This document shows, in pieces, positions 17,312-26,836 of a DNA stretch of 64,000 bases (position 1 is the first letter of the stretch; each line of letters opens with the position of its first letter). A program made the translations under genes and the position numbers. This DNA is from Roseicyclus amphidinii (GTDB lineage: Bacteria; Pseudomonadota; Alphaproteobacteria; Rhodobacterales; Rhodobacteraceae), in contig NZ_JASJOE010000003.1 in NCBI RefSeq assembly GCF_030163755.1, forward strand, positions 1 to 64,000. Direction: 5' to 3'. The notes below the pieces were generated by a model that made no database searches, had not been told where the DNA came from, and was given only the letters and a program-made list of their open reading frames with translations.

Positions 17312-17337
17312 GCGATATGTTCGAGCAGACATATCGC
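17312..17337 (-). promoter_or_regulatory. Mo-box-like operator upstream of modA
   Basis: A perfect 9-bp inverted repeat, GCGATATGT/ACATATCGC (17312-17320 and 17329-17337, 8-base spacer), lies 16 bases upstream of the modA start. ModE operators in other bacteria have TAT-rich CG-flanked arms of this kind. A related half-site GCGTTATGT is at 17358-17366. Control of modABC by the adjacent ModE-like regulator is inferred. Confidence 0.8.
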
Positions 17338-17392
17338 GCCGGAAGACCGCCGGGCAAGCGTTATGTTCACCCATGCCGATCGCCCTGCCCGC

Positions 17393-17755
17393 TCAGGACC
17401 GCAGCATCGCGGCGATGGCCGCGATATGCTCGGCCCCCGCGTTGGCGACCTCGGCCTCGAGCGCGCGGTAGCGCGCCAGCACGGCCGCGCCCTCGGGCGT
17501 CAGCCGCGCACCGCCCCCCGCGGCCCCGCCGCGGCTGGAGGCCACCAGCGGCGCGGCGAAACCGGCGTTCATCTCTTCGACCAGCGCCCAGGCGCGGCGA
17601 TAGCTCATGCCCATGCGCCGCCCCGCCGCCGAGATCGAGCCAAGCTCGCCGATCCCCTGCAACAGGTCGGCCTTGCCCGGCCCGAGCTTCGTGCCGTCCT
17701 GCCCCAGCAACAGGCGCAAACGAATGGTGGTGGATGTGCTGTCGGACGCTGTCAT
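17393..17755 (-). CDS. ModE-like molybdate-responsive regulator (DNA-binding domain only)
   Basis: This 120-residue winged-helix protein matches the N-terminal domain of ModE: GSISAAGRRMGMSYRRAWALVEEMN (split across about 40-65) is the LysR-like helix-turn-helix, followed by GGAAGGGARLTPEGAAVLARYRALE. The two C-terminal MOP domains that sense molybdate in full ModE are absent, so sensing may be done by another protein or by this domain alone. The ATG at 17755 gives MTASDSTSTT; ATG 17767 is an alternative. It lies 96 bases upstream of modA, with the palindromic operator in that gap. Confidence 0.88.
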   Translation of the reverse strand: MTASDSTSTTIRLRLLLGQDGTKLGPGKADLLQGIGELGSISAAGRRMGMSYRRAWALVEEMNAGFAAPLVASSRGGAAGGGARLTPEGAAVLARYRALEAEVANAGAEHIAAIAAMLRS

Positions 17756-17817
17756 CGCGCGCAGCATGACCGCGCGCCTGCGCGACGGCAAGCGGCAAGC
17801 GGCAAGCGGCAAGACGG

Positions 17818-18342
17818 CTATCGCTTGCGCTCGGCGAGGATGCGGCGGCTTCGGGGCAGAAGCAGGTGATCGGGCAGCGCGCGGCCCGCGTCGCAATGGG
17901 CCAGCGTCACCGCCAGCCGATCAGCCCGCGACAGCGCCAGCACGAACAGCCCCAGCCCGAGCCCGCCGTTGACCCATGGCCCGAAGGGCGCCGCGGTGGC
18001 CGTCAGCGTCGCGGCGAGCCCCAGCAGCAGCGTGCCCCAGATCTGCACCTCGGCCCGCATCGCGGTGGCCATCAGATGCGCCGATTGCTCGGCCCGCGAT
18101 TCCTCGGACCAGATGCCGAACCAGCGCATGAGGAACAGCCGCCTGAGCGCCGCGGTGTTGCGGTAGCCCGTGGGCAGCCGGTCGCGGCCGAACAGGTCGG
18201 AGACGATATTGTCCTCCAGCCAGCAGATGCGCATGAGCGCCAAAAGCGCGATGCCGCCCACGGGGCCGAAGGGCAGCCAGAGCGGCGTGAGCGCCCCCGC
18301 CCCCACCAGCGCCGCGCCGAGGATGATATGTCCGGGCTTCAT
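17818..18342 (-). CDS. Hypothetical membrane protein
   Basis: This 174-residue protein has two N-terminal hydrophobic segments (about 5-40: ILGAALVGAGALTPLWLPF then GGIALLALMRICW) and a second pair near 105-145, so it is likely a four-helix inner-membrane protein with a cytoplasmic basic tail (LLPRSRRILAERKR). I recognise no domain. The ATG at 18342 is preceded by GGGAGGCAACC on the minus strand; the longer upstream reading is basic and unlike a protein start. It sits 62 bases upstream of the modE-like gene on the same strand, but nothing ties it to molybdate. Confidence 0.7.
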   Translation of the reverse strand: MKPGHIILGAALVGAGALTPLWLPFGPVGGIALLALMRICWLEDNIVSDLFGRDRLPTGYRNTAALRRLFLMRWFGIWSEESRAEQSAHLMATAMRAEVQIWGTLLLGLAATLTATAAPFGPWVNGGLGLGLFVLALSRADRLAVTLAHCDAGRALPDHLLLPRSRRILAERKR

Positions 18343-18530
18343 GGTTGCCTCCCGTGTCCAGAGACTCGGGGTTATCCTGCGCCGGGATAAAGATTTCGCA
18401 AAGAAATATTGTCGGCGCAAAGACGGGGCGCGGAAAGGTGCCGAGGGGAGGCGCTGCCGCCTCACATATCCACTTTCCTGAATATGACGCGCGCGCTACG
18501 GTGGGGCGATCATGAGGGAGGAGACCCGAG

Positions 18531-19451
18531 ATGCAGATCACCCGCCGCCGCCTGATGGCCACCGGAACCGCGGCGTTGGCCGCCAGCGGCCTGCCCCGCA
18601 TCGGCTGGACGCAGACCACGCTGAGGATGGGCGATACCGAGATCACGACGCTGAGCGACGGCACGCTGTCGCTGCCGGCCGAGTTCATCTTCGGGCCGAT
18701 GCCCTCGGGGGAACTGGCGCAGGTGCTGGCGCCCTATGGCGTCGATCCCGCCGCGCCGCTGACGCCGCCCTGCAACCTGACGCTGCTGCGGCGGGGCGAT
18801 GTGCTGGCGCTGTTCGACGCGGGCTCGGGCACGCAATTCATGCCTTCCGCGGGGATGCTGCCCGATGCGCTGGCCGCGGCGGGGATCGACCCGTTCGACG
18901 TCACGCATGTGATCTTCACCCATGGGCATCCGGATCACCTCTGGGGGGTGCTGGACGATTTCGACGAGCCCTATTTCGCCAATGCCGAACACATGATGGG
19001 CGGGGTGGAGTTCGACTACTGGATGGACGACGCGACCGTCGGCAGCATCGGCGCGGAACGCGCGGCCTTTGCCGTGGGGGCGCAACGGCGGCTCTCGGTG
19101 GTGGCCGCTGCGATGACACGGTTTGGCGACGGGGACGAGGTTCTGCCGGGCGTGGTGGCCGCGCTGACGCCGGGGCACACGCCGGGGCACATGGGCTTCG
19201 TCATCGGCGAGGGCGCGGAAGCGGTGATGGTGCTGGGCGATGCGATCGGCAACGATCACGTGGCCTTTGCCCGGCCCGGCTGGGTCTCGGGCTCGGACCA
19301 GGACCCGGAGGCGGCGGCGGCGACGCGGGTCGCGCTGTTCGACCGGATCACGGCGGACGACATGGGCGTCATCGGCTTCCACCTGGGCGGCGGCGGGATC
19401 GGCCGGGTCGCAGCCGAGGGTGAGGGATATCGCTTTGTTCCGGAGGCGTGA
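18531..19451 (+). CDS. Exported metallo-beta-lactamase-fold hydrolase
   Basis: This 306-residue MBL-fold protein has a twin-arginine-type signal (ITRRRLMATGTAALAASGLP). The zinc motif THGHPDHLWG is at about 127-136; further ligands are in HTPGHMGF (about 212-219) and GDAIGND (about 235). Family members hydrolyse lactones, thioesters or phosphoesters; the substrate here is not evident. Folding before export by Tat fits a metal-loaded enzyme. A GGAGGAG ribosome-binding site precedes the ATG. It faces nrdJ convergently with a hairpin between them. Confidence 0.88.
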   Translation: MQITRRRLMATGTAALAASGLPRIGWTQTTLRMGDTEITTLSDGTLSLPAEFIFGPMPSGELAQVLAPYGVDPAAPLTPPCNLTLLRRGDVLALFDAGSGTQFMPSAGMLPDALAAAGIDPFDVTHVIFTHGHPDHLWGVLDDFDEPYFANAEHMMGGVEFDYWMDDATVGSIGAERAAFAVGAQRRLSVVAAAMTRFGDGDEVLPGVVAALTPGHTPGHMGFVIGEGAEAVMVLGDAIGNDHVAFARPGWVSGSDQDPEAAAATRVALFDRITADDMGVIGFHLGGGGIGRVAAEGEGYRFVPEA

Positions 19452-19503
19452 GGCCCCTTCATGCGATGCATGAAGATCGCCTTGCAAAGCATTGAAGGAA
19501 AAG

Positions 19504-19526
19504 AGGGGCGCCACTGGGGCGCCCCT
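19504..19526 (-). terminator. Hairpin between the MBL hydrolase and nrdJ 3' ends
   Basis: A perfect 9-bp stem AGGGGCGCC/GGCGCCCCT (19504-19512 and 19518-19526) closes a 5-base loop. In the minus direction it is followed by CTTTTCC, fitting a terminator for nrdJ; it could also stop rightward transcription of the MBL gene. Confidence 0.6.
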
Positions 19527-19660
19527 TCGAGTTTCGCGTATCAGGCTCTGATGTTCACTGCCCGAAGTGTTCTGCCTGCGGCCTGATCCGCGTCAGGGGC
19601 GAGCGCACCCGCCCCGGATGACAGGCGCGCGACCTTGGGCCCCGCGCGCCCGATTGGTGT

Positions 19661-22600
19661 TCAGCTACAGCCCGACGTCGCGCCGCAAGTGTTGCACTTC
19701 ATGCAGGTCCCGTTGCGGACCAGCGTGTAGTTGCCGCATTCGCCGCAGGCTTCGCCCTCGTAGCCCTGCATCTTCGCCTTGGTGCGGGCGTCCATGCTGA
19801 CCGTGCCGGTGGTGACCGCCGTGGTCGAAGCGACCGCCGCCACGGTGGCGCCGCCGCGGGTCTCGGGGACAAGGGTTTCCAGCGTCGCCACCGGGTCGGC
19901 CGCGCCGCCCTGGAAGACCACCAGCTCCTGCGGGGCGCGCTTGCGGAGGTAGCCCGTCGAGGCGACCTGGCGCAGCACGTCGATGGGCGAGGAGGCGCGG
20001 CTGTCCGGCACTTCCTTGACGTTCGACACGCCCTCTTCCGCGCCGCGGCCCACGTCGTCGAAGGTCTGGCCGGTGGGTGCCACATGGGCGAGGTCGGTCC
20101 GGTCGAGGTAGGACACGGCCAGCTCGCGGAAGATGTAATCGAGGATCGAGGTCGCGTTCTTGATCGAGTCGTTGCCCTGCACCATCCCCGAGGGTTCGAA
20201 CTTGGTGAAGGTGAAGGCGTCCACGAACTCCTCCAGCGGCACGCCGTACTGAAGGCCGACCGAAACGGCGATGGCGAAGTTGTTCATCATCGCACGGAAG
20301 CCCGCGCCTTCCTTGTGCATGTCGATGAAGATCTCGCCCAGCGAGCCGTCCTGGTATTCGCCGGTGCGCAGGTAGACCTTGTGGCCGCCCACGATGGCCT
20401 TTTGCGTGTAGCCCTTGCGGCGGTCGGGCATCTTCTCGCGGTGGGCCTTGATGACCTCCTTGACCACGATCTTCTCGACGATCTTCTCGGCGATGACCTG
20501 CGCTTTTTCCATGGTGGTGCCGGTTTCCAGCACCTCCTGCGCGTCCTCGTCATCCTCCACCAGCGCGGAGGCCAGCGGCTGCGACAGCTTGGAGCCGTCG
20601 CGGTAGAGCGCGTTGGCCTTCACCCCCAGCGACCAGGACAGTTCATAGGCCTTCTGGCAATCCTCGATCGTGGCCGAGTTGGGCATGTTGATCGTCTTGG
20701 AGATCGCGCCCGAGATGAAGCTTTGGGCGGCCGCCATCATGTAGATGTGGCTGTCGACGTTGAGGAACCGCTTGCCCTTCTTCCCGCAGGGGTTGGCGCA
20801 GTCGAAGACGTGGTAATGCTCTTCCTTGAGGAAGGGCGCGCCCTCGAGCGTCATGGTCCCGCAGACATGGTCGTTGGCGGCGTCGATCTCGGCCTTGGTG
20901 AAGCCGAGGTGGCGCAGCATGTCGAAGGTGGGATCGTTCAGCTTGGTCGCCGGGATGCCCAGCGTTTCGGTGCAGAACTCGGCCCCCAGCGTCCACTGGT
21001 TGAAGACGAAGCGGATGTCGAAGGCGGAGGGCAGCGCCGCCTCGATCTTCTCGATCTCGGCGCGGCCGAAGCCGTGGCCGATCAGGGCGGTGTGGTTGAT
21101 GCCGGGTGCCTGCCCCAACGTGCCGTGACCCACGGCATAGGCGATGATCTCTTCGATCTGGCTGGAGGAATAGCCCAGCGTTTCCAGCGCGCCCGGCACC
21201 GACTGGTTGATGATCTTGAAGTAGCCGCCGCCGGCCAGCTTCTTGAACTTGACCAGCGCGAAGTCGGGCTCGATCCCGGTGGTGTCGCAGTCCATGACAA
21301 GGCCGATGGTGCCCGTGGGCGCAATGACGGTGGATTGCGCGTTGCGGTAGCCATGCGCCTCGCCGAGGCTGAGGGCATCGTCCCAGGCCTGCTTGGCCAG
21401 CTTGATCAGCCGGGCGTCGGGGCAATTGGCGTGGTCGAGGGCGACGGGGTTCACGTTCACCGCCTCATAGCCCTCGGTCTTGCCATAGGCCGCGGCGCGG
21501 TGGTTGCGCATCACGCGCAGCATGTGCTCGCGGTTGCGCTCGAAGCCCGCGAAGGGGCCCAGCTCGCTGGCGATCTCGGCCGAGGTGGCATAGGCCACGC
21601 CGGTCATGATCGCGGTCAACGCCCCGCACATCGCACGACCCTCGGCGCTGTCATAGCCAAGCCCCATGTTCATCAGCAGGCCGCCGATGTTGGCGTAGCC
21701 AAGGCCGAGCGTGCGGAAGTCGTAGGAGAGCTGCGCGATTTCCTTGGAGGGGAACTGCGCCATCATCACCGAGATTTCCAGCGTCAGCGTCCAGAGCCGC
21801 GTGGCATGGACATAGCTTTCCGCGTCGAACTGGCCGCCCGAGTAGAAGGTCAACAGGTTCATCGAGGCGAGGTTGCAGGCCGTATCGTCGAGGAACATGT
21901 ATTCCGAGCACGGGTTTGAGCCGCGGATCGCGCCGTCTTCGGGGCAGGTGTGCCAGGCGTTGACGGTGTCGTGGAACTGGATGCCCGGATCGGCGCAGGC
22001 CCATGCGGCATGGCCCACCTTTTCCCAAAGCTCCCGCGCCTTGACCGTCTTGGTCGGCTTGCCGTTGACGCGGCTGATCAGCTCCCAGTCGTCATCGTTC
22101 TCGACGGCCTTGAGGAAGGCGTCAGTGACGCGGATCGAGTTGTTGGAGTTCTGGCCGGAAACGCTCGAATAGGCCTCGCTGTCCCAATCGGTGTCATAGG
22201 TCGGGAACTCGATCGAGGTGTAGCCCTGACGCGCGTAGTCCAGCACGCGCTTGATGTAGGTTTCGGGGATCGCGGCGGATTTCGCGGCGCGGATCGCCTT
22301 TTTCAGCGTCTCGTTCTTCGTGGGCTCGACGCCATCCTCGAGCAGGCCGTCCCACTCGCGGATCGCGGTGAAGATGGCGTTCAGCATCTTCTCGTGGGTC
22401 TTGGAGCCCGCGACGAGGCTGGCGACCTTCTGTTCCTCGATCACCTTCCAGTCGATGAAGGCCTCGATATCGGGGTGGTCGGCGTCGACGATCACCATCT
22501 TGGCCGCGCGGCGCGTGGTGCCGCCCGACTTGATCGCGCCCGCCGCACGGTCGCCGATCTTGAGAAAGCCCATCAGGCCCGAGGACTTGCCGCCGCCCGA

Positions 22601-23335
22601 AAGCTTCTCGCCCTCGCCGCGCAGGTGGCTGAAGTTGGTGCCGGTGCCAGAGCCATACTTGAACAGGCGCGCCTCGCGCACCCAGAGGTCCATGATGCCG
22701 CCCTCGTTCACGAGGTCATCGGCGACGGACTGGATGAAGCAGGCGTGCGGCTGGGGGTGTTCATAGGCGCTGGTCGACTTGGTCAGCTTGCCGCTTTGCC
22801 AATCGACGTAGAAATGCCCCTGGCTCGGGCCGTCGATGCCGTAAGCCCAATGCAGGCCGGTGTTGAACCACTGCGGGCTGTTGGGCGCTGCCATCTGGCG
22901 CGCCAGCATCAGCTGCATCTCGTCGAAATAGGCGCGGGCGTCGTCCTCGGTGGTGAAGTAGCCACCCTTCCAGCCCCAGTAGCACCACGCGCCCGCAAGG
23001 CGGCGGAACACCTGCTTGGCCGAGGTCTCGCCGCCGTAACGCTGGTCTTCGGGCAAGGCGGCGAGGGCGGCCTCATCGGCGACCTGCCGCCACAGGAAGC
23101 TGGGGACGCCCTTTTCCTTGACGGGCTTCAGGGCCGCGGGAACGCCGGCCTTGCGGAAATACTTCTGCGCGATGACGTCCGAGGCCACCTGGCTCCAGCC
23201 CACGGGCACCTCGACGGCGTCGAGCTTGAAGACCACGGTGCCGTCAGGGTTGCGGATTTCCGACGTGGTGGTGGTGAATTCCAGATCAGCATACGCATCT
23301 GCGCCGGCACGGGTGAATCTACGGTCGATCTTCAT
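19661..23335 (-). CDS. nrdJ: Vitamin B12-dependent (class II) ribonucleotide reductase
   Basis: This 1224-residue cytoplasmic enzyme reduces ribonucleotides to deoxyribonucleotides using adenosylcobalamin, in air or without it. Seen are the N-terminal part starting [31 protein letters not shown] near 210, the NPCSE active-site loop and [13 protein letters not shown], the [17 protein letters not shown] region, a long [16 protein letters not shown] cysteine segment, and a C-terminal zinc-ribbon-like tail with paired cysteines (CGECGNY, then CMKCNTCG, then a terminal CS). The length fits the large alphaproteobacterial NrdJ form. A pair of NrdR-box-like sites overlaps a likely promoter upstream. 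I looked for a cobalamin riboswitch in the leader and saw none. Confidence 0.97.
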   Translation of the reverse strand: MKIDRRFTRAGADAYADLEFTTTTSEIRNPDGTVVFKLDAVEVPVGWSQVASDVIAQKYFRKAGVPAALKPVKEKGVPSFLWRQVADEAALAALPEDQRYGGETSAKQVFRRLAGAWCYWGWKGGYFTTEDDARAYFDEMQLMLARQMAAPNSPQWFNTGLHWAYGIDGPSQGHFYVDWQSGKLTKSTSAYEHPQPHACFIQSVADDLVNEGGIMDLWVREARLFKYGSGTGTNFSHLRGEGEKLSGGGKSSGLMGFLKIGDRAAGAIKSGGTTRRAAKMVIVDADHPDIEAFIDWKVIEEQKVASLVAGSKTHEKMLNAIFTAIREWDGLLEDGVEPTKNETLKKAIRAAKSAAIPETYIKRVLDYARQGYTSIEFPTYDTDWDSEAYSSVSGQNSNNSIRVTDAFLKAVENDDDWELISRVNGKPTKTVKARELWEKVGHAAWACADPGIQFHDTVNAWHTCPEDGAIRGSNPCSEYMFLDDTACNLASMNLLTFYSGGQFDAESYVHATRLWTLTLEISVMMAQFPSKEIAQLSYDFRTLGLGYANIGGLLMNMGLGYDSAEGRAMCGALTAIMTGVAYATSAEIASELGPFAGFERNREHMLRVMRNHRAAAYGKTEGYEAVNVNPVALDHANCPDARLIKLAKQAWDDALSLGEAHGYRNAQSTVIAPTGTIGLVMDCDTTGIEPDFALVKFKKLAGGGYFKIINQSVPGALETLGYSSSQIEEIIAYAVGHGTLGQAPGINHTALIGHGFGRAEIEKIEAALPSAFDIRFVFNQWTLGAEFCTETLGIPATKLNDPTFDMLRHLGFTKAEIDAANDHVCGTMTLEGAPFLKEEHYHVFDCANPCGKKGKRFLNVDSHIYMMAAAQSFISGAISKTINMPNSATIEDCQKAYELSWSLGVKANALYRDGSKLSQPLASALVEDDEDAQEVLETGTTMEKAQVIAEKIVEKIVVKEVIKAHREKMPDRRKGYTQKAIVGGHKVYLRTGEYQDGSLGEIFIDMHKEGAGFRAMMNNFAIAVSVGLQYGVPLEEFVDAFTFTKFEPSGMVQGNDSIKNATSILDYIFRELAVSYLDRTDLAHVAPTGQTFDDVGRGAEEGVSNVKEVPDSRASSPIDVLRQVASTGYLRKRAPQELVVFQGGAADPVATLETLVPETRGGATVAAVASTTAVTTGTVSMDARTKAKMQGYEGEACGECGNYTLVRNGTCMKCNTCGATSGCS

Positions 23336-23516
23336 GGATTACTGCCTCTTCTAGCCCTGGTTCGCTCCGCGCGGTCTGCCAGCGTCGTTGCGCTCTGACC
23401 GTCTTGGTCTTGAAGGCAAGAAGGCACCCCCCCGGCCCGGCTGCACCGGCCCGTCACACCCCTTGCGGGATGTGCCTGGATGTCCATGTCGGGATTTCTC
23501 CCTGCCCCCCGCCGAC

Positions 23517-23532
23517 GCACCATATGTTGTGG
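23517..23532 (-). promoter_or_regulatory. Candidate NrdR box 1
   Basis: The 16-mer CCACAACATATGGTGC (minus strand) matches most positions of the published NrdR consensus acaCwAtATaTwGtgt. It sits 182 bases upstream of the nrdJ start codon. NrdR is the ATP/dATP-sensing repressor of ribonucleotide reductase genes. Confidence 0.65.
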
Positions 23533-23547
23533 TGTCTCAATCGGCTC

Positions 23548-23563
23548 GCACAATCTGACGTAG
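23548..23563 (-). promoter_or_regulatory. Candidate NrdR box 2 (weak), overlapping the -10
   Basis: This is a partial match (about nine of sixteen positions; GCACAATCTGACGTAG on the plus strand) placed exactly 31 bases from box 1. That is about three helical turns, the spacing usual for NrdR box pairs. It overlaps the proposed -10 element, as expected for a repressor site. Confidence 0.45.
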
Positions 23564-23566
23564 GAG

Positions 23567-23899
23567 GGGTCGGAGGGTCAATCGTTTTTTTGGCAGCCGA
23601 GGCGGCAAATTTGGGTTGAAAACGGCGCCCCTTTCCGTCCCTCCGCCGGTGTCACGATTCTGATCGGATGCGGCTCGGCGTCCGGTATCGGCGGATATCG
23701 TTGTTTTTCGCAGGGATAACGGCGGCGGTTGAAGTATCACCCAAGGTCGCCGGCCCAAGGGCATCCTATCCTTCGTCGCCGCGCCTTGCTGCCAAAGATA
23801 TGGCAGATACACCACAGGCAAGCGCCAGAACCGGCCATGTCCCACCACATTACGGAGAGGTAACCGGCAGATGACACTAGATGTGGTATGTGGCGGGAT
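23567..23899. other. Intergenic region between nrdJ promoter and tRNA-Pro
   Basis: These 333 bases lie between the nrdJ promoter zone and the tRNA 3' end. The -35-like element and a T7 run (about 23585-23591) are at the left edge. Open frames exist but lack ribosome-binding sites and protein-like composition. I see no further structured element. Confidence 0.4.
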
Positions 23900-23976
23900 T
23901 GGTCGGGGCGGCGAGATTCGAACTCACGACCCCCTGTACCCAAAACAGGTGCGCTACCAGACTGCGCCACGCCCCG
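23900..23976 (-). tRNA. tRNA-Pro(UGG)
   Basis: The 77-base minus-strand gene folds as a cloverleaf with a 7-bp acceptor stem (CGGGGCG with CGCCCCG), D-loop GTCTGGTAG, anticodon arm CCTGT-TTTGGGT-ACAGG with anticodon TGG, T-arm GTGAGTTCGAATCTCGC, discriminator A and an encoded CCA (TGG at 23900-23902). It decodes proline CCA and, by wobble, other CCN codons. It stands alone, downstream of no gene on the same strand within 50 bases, and no integrase lies nearby. Confidence 0.97.
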
Positions 23977-24027
23977 ACCTGATCCCGCTCTTAGCGCCGC
24001 CGGGCGGGGCAGCGCAACCCCGCAAGA

Positions 24028-24549
24028 TCACTCGACCGGGCAGGGCCAGGCGGCGGTCTCCTGCAGGATGGCGGGGTGGCGCATCTGGTCGCCCGCGGAC
24101 AGGCCCAGCTGCTCGGACATGCCGCCGTTGATCTCGAGCACATACTGGATGTCGGGAATGCCCGGCGTCGGTTGCCCCTGAGCATCCACGAGGAAGCCGC
24201 TGGGCACCGGCGTCTCGTCGAGCGGGACGGCGTTTTCGTGGATATGCACGATCGCGCCGGTTTCATCGGCAAAGATCATGTCGAGCGGGATCAGCGTGTT
24301 CTTCATCCAGAACGCCACCGTGTTGGCGCGCTCGTAGACGAACAGCATGCCGACCATGCGCGGCATCTCGGGCACGTTCATCAGCCCTTGCGCCCGCGCC
24401 TCGGGCGTGTCCGCGACGGCGACACGAAACCGGACCGAGCCGAAGTCGCCCCGGATCTCGACGCGATCCTCGGAGCAGGCCGCAGCAGCCTGTGTGACAG
24501 GGGCTGCGGCCAGAACCAGGGCCGCGACGAGAAACCGGAACGGGCGCAT
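24028..24549 (-). CDS. DUF192 family secreted protein
   Basis: This 173-residue protein has a signal peptide (FLVAALVLAAAPVTQAAAA) and a single DUF192 domain. Hallmarks seen are VAVADTPEARAQGLMNVPEMP near 42-62, MLFVYERANTVAFWMKNTLIPLDMIFAD near 68-95, and VLEINGGMSEQLGLSAGD near 137-154. The fold is known from structures but the function is not established. It lies 12 bases downstream of the cold-shock gene on the same strand and is probably co-transcribed with it, an arrangement I infer only from spacing. Confidence 0.9.
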   Translation of the reverse strand: MRPFRFLVAALVLAAAPVTQAAAACSEDRVEIRGDFGSVRFRVAVADTPEARAQGLMNVPEMPRMVGMLFVYERANTVAFWMKNTLIPLDMIFADETGAIVHIHENAVPLDETPVPSGFLVDAQGQPTPGIPDIQYVLEINGGMSEQLGLSAGDQMRHPAILQETAAWPCPVE

Positions 24550-24561
24550 CGGCGCTATCCT

Positions 24562-25071
24562 TTACACGTAATCCCAGGCGCGCACTTCGGCCGCCATCTT
24601 GCCGCGGGGACCATCCACCACCCTCATCGCCACGGCTTCGCCGGGCATGAGATCGGCAAGCCCGCAGCGGCGCAGCACCTCGACATGCACGAACACGTCT
24701 TCAGGATGCCCGAAGATGTTGGCGAAGCCAAAGCCTTTCGTCTTGTCGAACCATTTCACGCGGCCGGGCACGAAGGGCACGTCCGAGGGGATGTCGATCT
24801 GGAACCCCTCGTCACCTTCGTCCAGCCCTTCGGGCGGGATGATCTCGATCACTTCGCTGGCCTGCACGCCGCGCGGTGTCATCTGCACCCGCACCGAGAT
24901 GCGCGCGTCATCGGCCACGGAGCCCTGCCCGAAATTCCTCAGAACATTCGCATGAAGGAGGATGTCGGGCCCTCCCTCATCCGCCACGATGAACCCGAAT
25001 CCCTTTGCGACGTCGAACCACTTCACGCGGCCTGCGACGATCGGTGAGATATCTTGCTTTTCATCAGCCAT
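24562..25071 (-). CDS. Two-domain cold-shock protein
   Basis: This 169-residue RNA/DNA-binding protein has two cold-shock domains. The first (about 12-75) has GRVKWFDVAKGFGFIV with RNP1-like KGFGFI and an RNP2-like DILLHANVL. The second (about 101-165) has GRVKWFDKTKGFGFANI and DVFVHVEVL. A charged linker with an EGLDEGDEG stretch joins them. Typical CspA is a single ~70-residue domain; the tandem form is common in Rhodobacterales. The start is uncertain: ATG 25071 (MADEKQ) is listed, with ATG 25080 and 25089 possible. A long leader (about 190 bases) precedes it. Confidence 0.9.
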   Translation of the reverse strand: MADEKQDISPIVAGRVKWFDVAKGFGFIVADEGGPDILLHANVLRNFGQGSVADDARISVRVQMTPRGVQASEVIEIIPPEGLDEGDEGFQIDIPSDVPFVPGRVKWFDKTKGFGFANIFGHPEDVFVHVEVLRRCGLADLMPGEAVAMRVVDGPRGKMAAEVRAWDYV

Positions 25072-25175
25072 ACAGGCCATTCCCATCATCCGTTGCTACG
25101 AAATGTCCCCGCGCCGAACCTGAAGGGGTATCGCAGCAGACTCAAGTCGAAATTATTGTCCTAGAATAACATTTA

Positions 25176-25188
25176 GCCCGAAGGGCTG
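25176..25188 (-). terminator. Small hairpin after pdxH
   Basis: A 5-bp stem AGCCC/GGGCT with a 3-base loop is followed, on the minus strand, by an AT-rich AAATGTTATT tract. It lies 78 bases after the pdxH stop and could end that transcript before the cold-shock promoter. The stem is short, so confidence is low. Confidence 0.35.
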
Positions 25189-25265
25189 CGAATCCGCACT
25201 GTGCGCGTGCGTTCATGCACGCATCATGCCAACCGGCATGACGGGCCCGGCATCGGCATGGCGGC

Positions 25266-25886
25266 TCAGGGATTGAGCCGCGTCACCTGCCATGGTTCGG
25301 CGGGACCGGAGCGGGTCCAGCGGAACCGGTCATGCAGCCGAAAGGCGCCGTCGGCCCAGAACTCGATCTCGACCGGGGTGATGCGGAACCCGCCCCAGAA
25401 CGGCGGCCGGTCGGGGTTCGGTCCCTGCTGCGCGGTGATGCGGGCGACCTCGGCCATCAGCGCGGCCCGGCTGGCCAGCGGCCGCGATTGCCGCGACGCC
25501 CAGGCGCCGAGGCGGCTCTTGAGCGAGCGCGAGGCGTAGTAGGCATCGGCCGTCTCGCCCTCCTCGCGGGTCACCAGCCCGCGCACCCGGACCTGCCGGT
25601 GCAGGGATTTCCAGTGCATCACGAAGGCCGCCTTGCCCGAGGCCATCAGCTCCTGCCCCTTGGCGCTTTCGTAATTGGTGTAGAAGACGAAAGCCCCCTG
25701 CCCCGCGCCCGCGCTTTCGATGTCCTTGAGAAGCACCATCCGCACGTTCGGCAGCCCCTCGGCGTCGACGCTGGCCAACGCGATGGCGTTGGGATCGTTG
25801 GGTTCCGAGGCCTCGGCCTCGGCCAGCCAGGCCCGCGCGATGACGAATGGGTCGTCGCCCGCGAAGATGCCGGTTCGTTCGGTCAT
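25266..25886 (-). CDS. pdxH: Pyridoxine/pyridoxamine 5'-phosphate oxidase
   Basis: This 206-residue FMN enzyme makes pyridoxal 5'-phosphate from pyridoxine or pyridoxamine phosphate. Seen are the N-terminal substrate segment [24 protein letters not shown], the FMN-binding RMVLLKDI and [41 protein letters not shown], and the C-terminal [13 protein letters not shown] followed by [10 protein letters not shown]...RLNP, all family landmarks. The ATG at 25886 gives normal length. It diverges from fabI. Confidence 0.96.
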   Translation of the reverse strand: MTERTGIFAGDDPFVIARAWLAEAEASEPNDPNAIALASVDAEGLPNVRMVLLKDIESAGAGQGAFVFYTNYESAKGQELMASGKAAFVMHWKSLHRQVRVRGLVTREEGETADAYYASRSLKSRLGAWASRQSRPLASRAALMAEVARITAQQGPNPDRPPFWGGFRITPVEIEFWADGAFRLHDRFRWTRSGPAEPWQVTRLNP

Positions 25887-26019
25887 GGGTCGTTCTCCAC
25901 ATGGTTCCTGGGACGACGAGCTAGCGCCCGAGCGGCCCCGCAGCAAGACGCCCTATCTTGAAGCCCCGGTGGGGATGGCTTACCAGACCGGTAACACAGC
26001 TTGGCGGATGGGGAATGCG

Positions 26020-26832
26020 ATGGGGTTGATGACGGGCAAGCGCGGGCTCATCATGGGGCTCGCAAACGACAAGTCCATCGCCTGGGGCATCGCCAAGGCC
26101 GTGGCGGCCGAGGGCGCGGAGCTGGCGTTTTCCTATCAGGGCGAGGCGCTGCTGAAGCGGGTGAAGCCGCTGGCCGAAAGCCTCGGCTCCGAGCTGATGA
26201 TCCCCTGCGACGTGGGCGACGAAGCGTCGCTCGACGCGCTCTTCGCGGAGCTTCAGGAAAAATGGGGCAGCCTCGATTTCGTGGTCCATGCCATCGGTTT
26301 TTCCGACAAGAGCGAGCTGCGCGGCCGCTACGTCGAGACAAGCCCGGCGAATTTCGCCATGACGATGAACATCTCGGTCTATTCCTTCACCGCCGTTTGC
26401 CAGCGCGCCGAGAAGATGATGCCGAACGGCGGCAGCCTTCTGACGCTGACCTATTACGGCGCGGAGAAGGTCATGCCGCATTACAACGTCATGGGTGTCG
26501 CCAAGGCCGCGCTCGAGGCGTCGGTGATGTATCTGGCCGAGGACCTGGGCCGCGACGGCATCCGCGTGAACGCGATTTCCGCGGGCACGATCAAGACGTT
26601 GGCCGCCTCGGGCATCGGCGATTTCCGCTACATCCTGAAGTGGAACGAGAACAACGCGCCGCTCCGCCGGACCGTGACGCAGGACGAGGTGGGCCAGTCG
26701 GCCCTCTACCTGCTGTCGGACATGTCCAGCGCGGTGACGGGCGAGGTGCTGCATGTCGACTCGGGCTATCATGTCATCGGCATGAAGAACCCCGAGGCCC
26801 CCGACATGAGCCTCGAGAAGAAGGAGGGCTAG
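26020..26832 (+). CDS. fabI: Enoyl-[acyl-carrier-protein] reductase (NADH) FabI
   Basis: This 270-residue short-chain-dehydrogenase-type enzyme carries out the last reduction of each fatty-acid elongation cycle. Seen are the N-terminal nucleotide motif [15 protein letters not shown] (about 14-28), the catalytic Tyr-x6-Lys in YNVMGVAK (about 155-162), [14 protein letters not shown], and the C-terminal [22 protein letters not shown] chose the ATG at 26020 because GGGG lies about six bases upstream and the next landmark spacing matches the family. It is followed after 4 bases by gpt on the same strand. Confidence 0.95.
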   Translation: MGLMTGKRGLIMGLANDKSIAWGIAKAVAAEGAELAFSYQGEALLKRVKPLAESLGSELMIPCDVGDEASLDALFAELQEKWGSLDFVVHAIGFSDKSELRGRYVETSPANFAMTMNISVYSFTAVCQRAEKMMPNGGSLLTLTYYGAEKVMPHYNVMGVAKAALEASVMYLAEDLGRDGIRVNAISAGTIKTLAASGIGDFRYILKWNENNAPLRRTVTQDEVGQSALYLLSDMSSAVTGEVLHVDSGYHVIGMKNPEAPDMSLEKKEG

Positions 26833-26836
26833 GCCC

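Larger units (their letters stand above)
23336..23566 (-). promoter_or_regulatory. nrdJ leader and promoter region
   Basis: This 231-base stretch precedes nrdJ. On the minus strand a -35-like TTGACC (23581-23576) is followed after 17 bases by a weak -10-like TCAGAT (23558-23553). Two NrdR-box-like sites start 31 bases apart (23517-23532 and 23548-23563), one covering the -10. The rest of the leader is GC-rich with no coding frame and no recognisable B12-box. Confidence 0.6.

Noticed and set aside
17785-17811. Short tandem repeat GGCAAGC upstream of the ModE-like gene
   Set aside because: Only three to four 7-base units, with no spacer structure. Too small for a CRISPR or regulatory array.
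20084-21919. 611-codon plus-strand frame opposite nrdJ
   Set aside because: Lies wholly antisense to nrdJ, with no start signal and no recognisable domain.
23336-23566. Cobalamin riboswitch upstream of nrdJ
   Set aside because: I looked for the B12-box and the conserved core stems in the leader and did not find them.
23900-23976. tRNA-Pro as an integration site for the island
   Set aside because: The island begins 15 kb away. No duplicated tRNA 3' end or integrase was seen.
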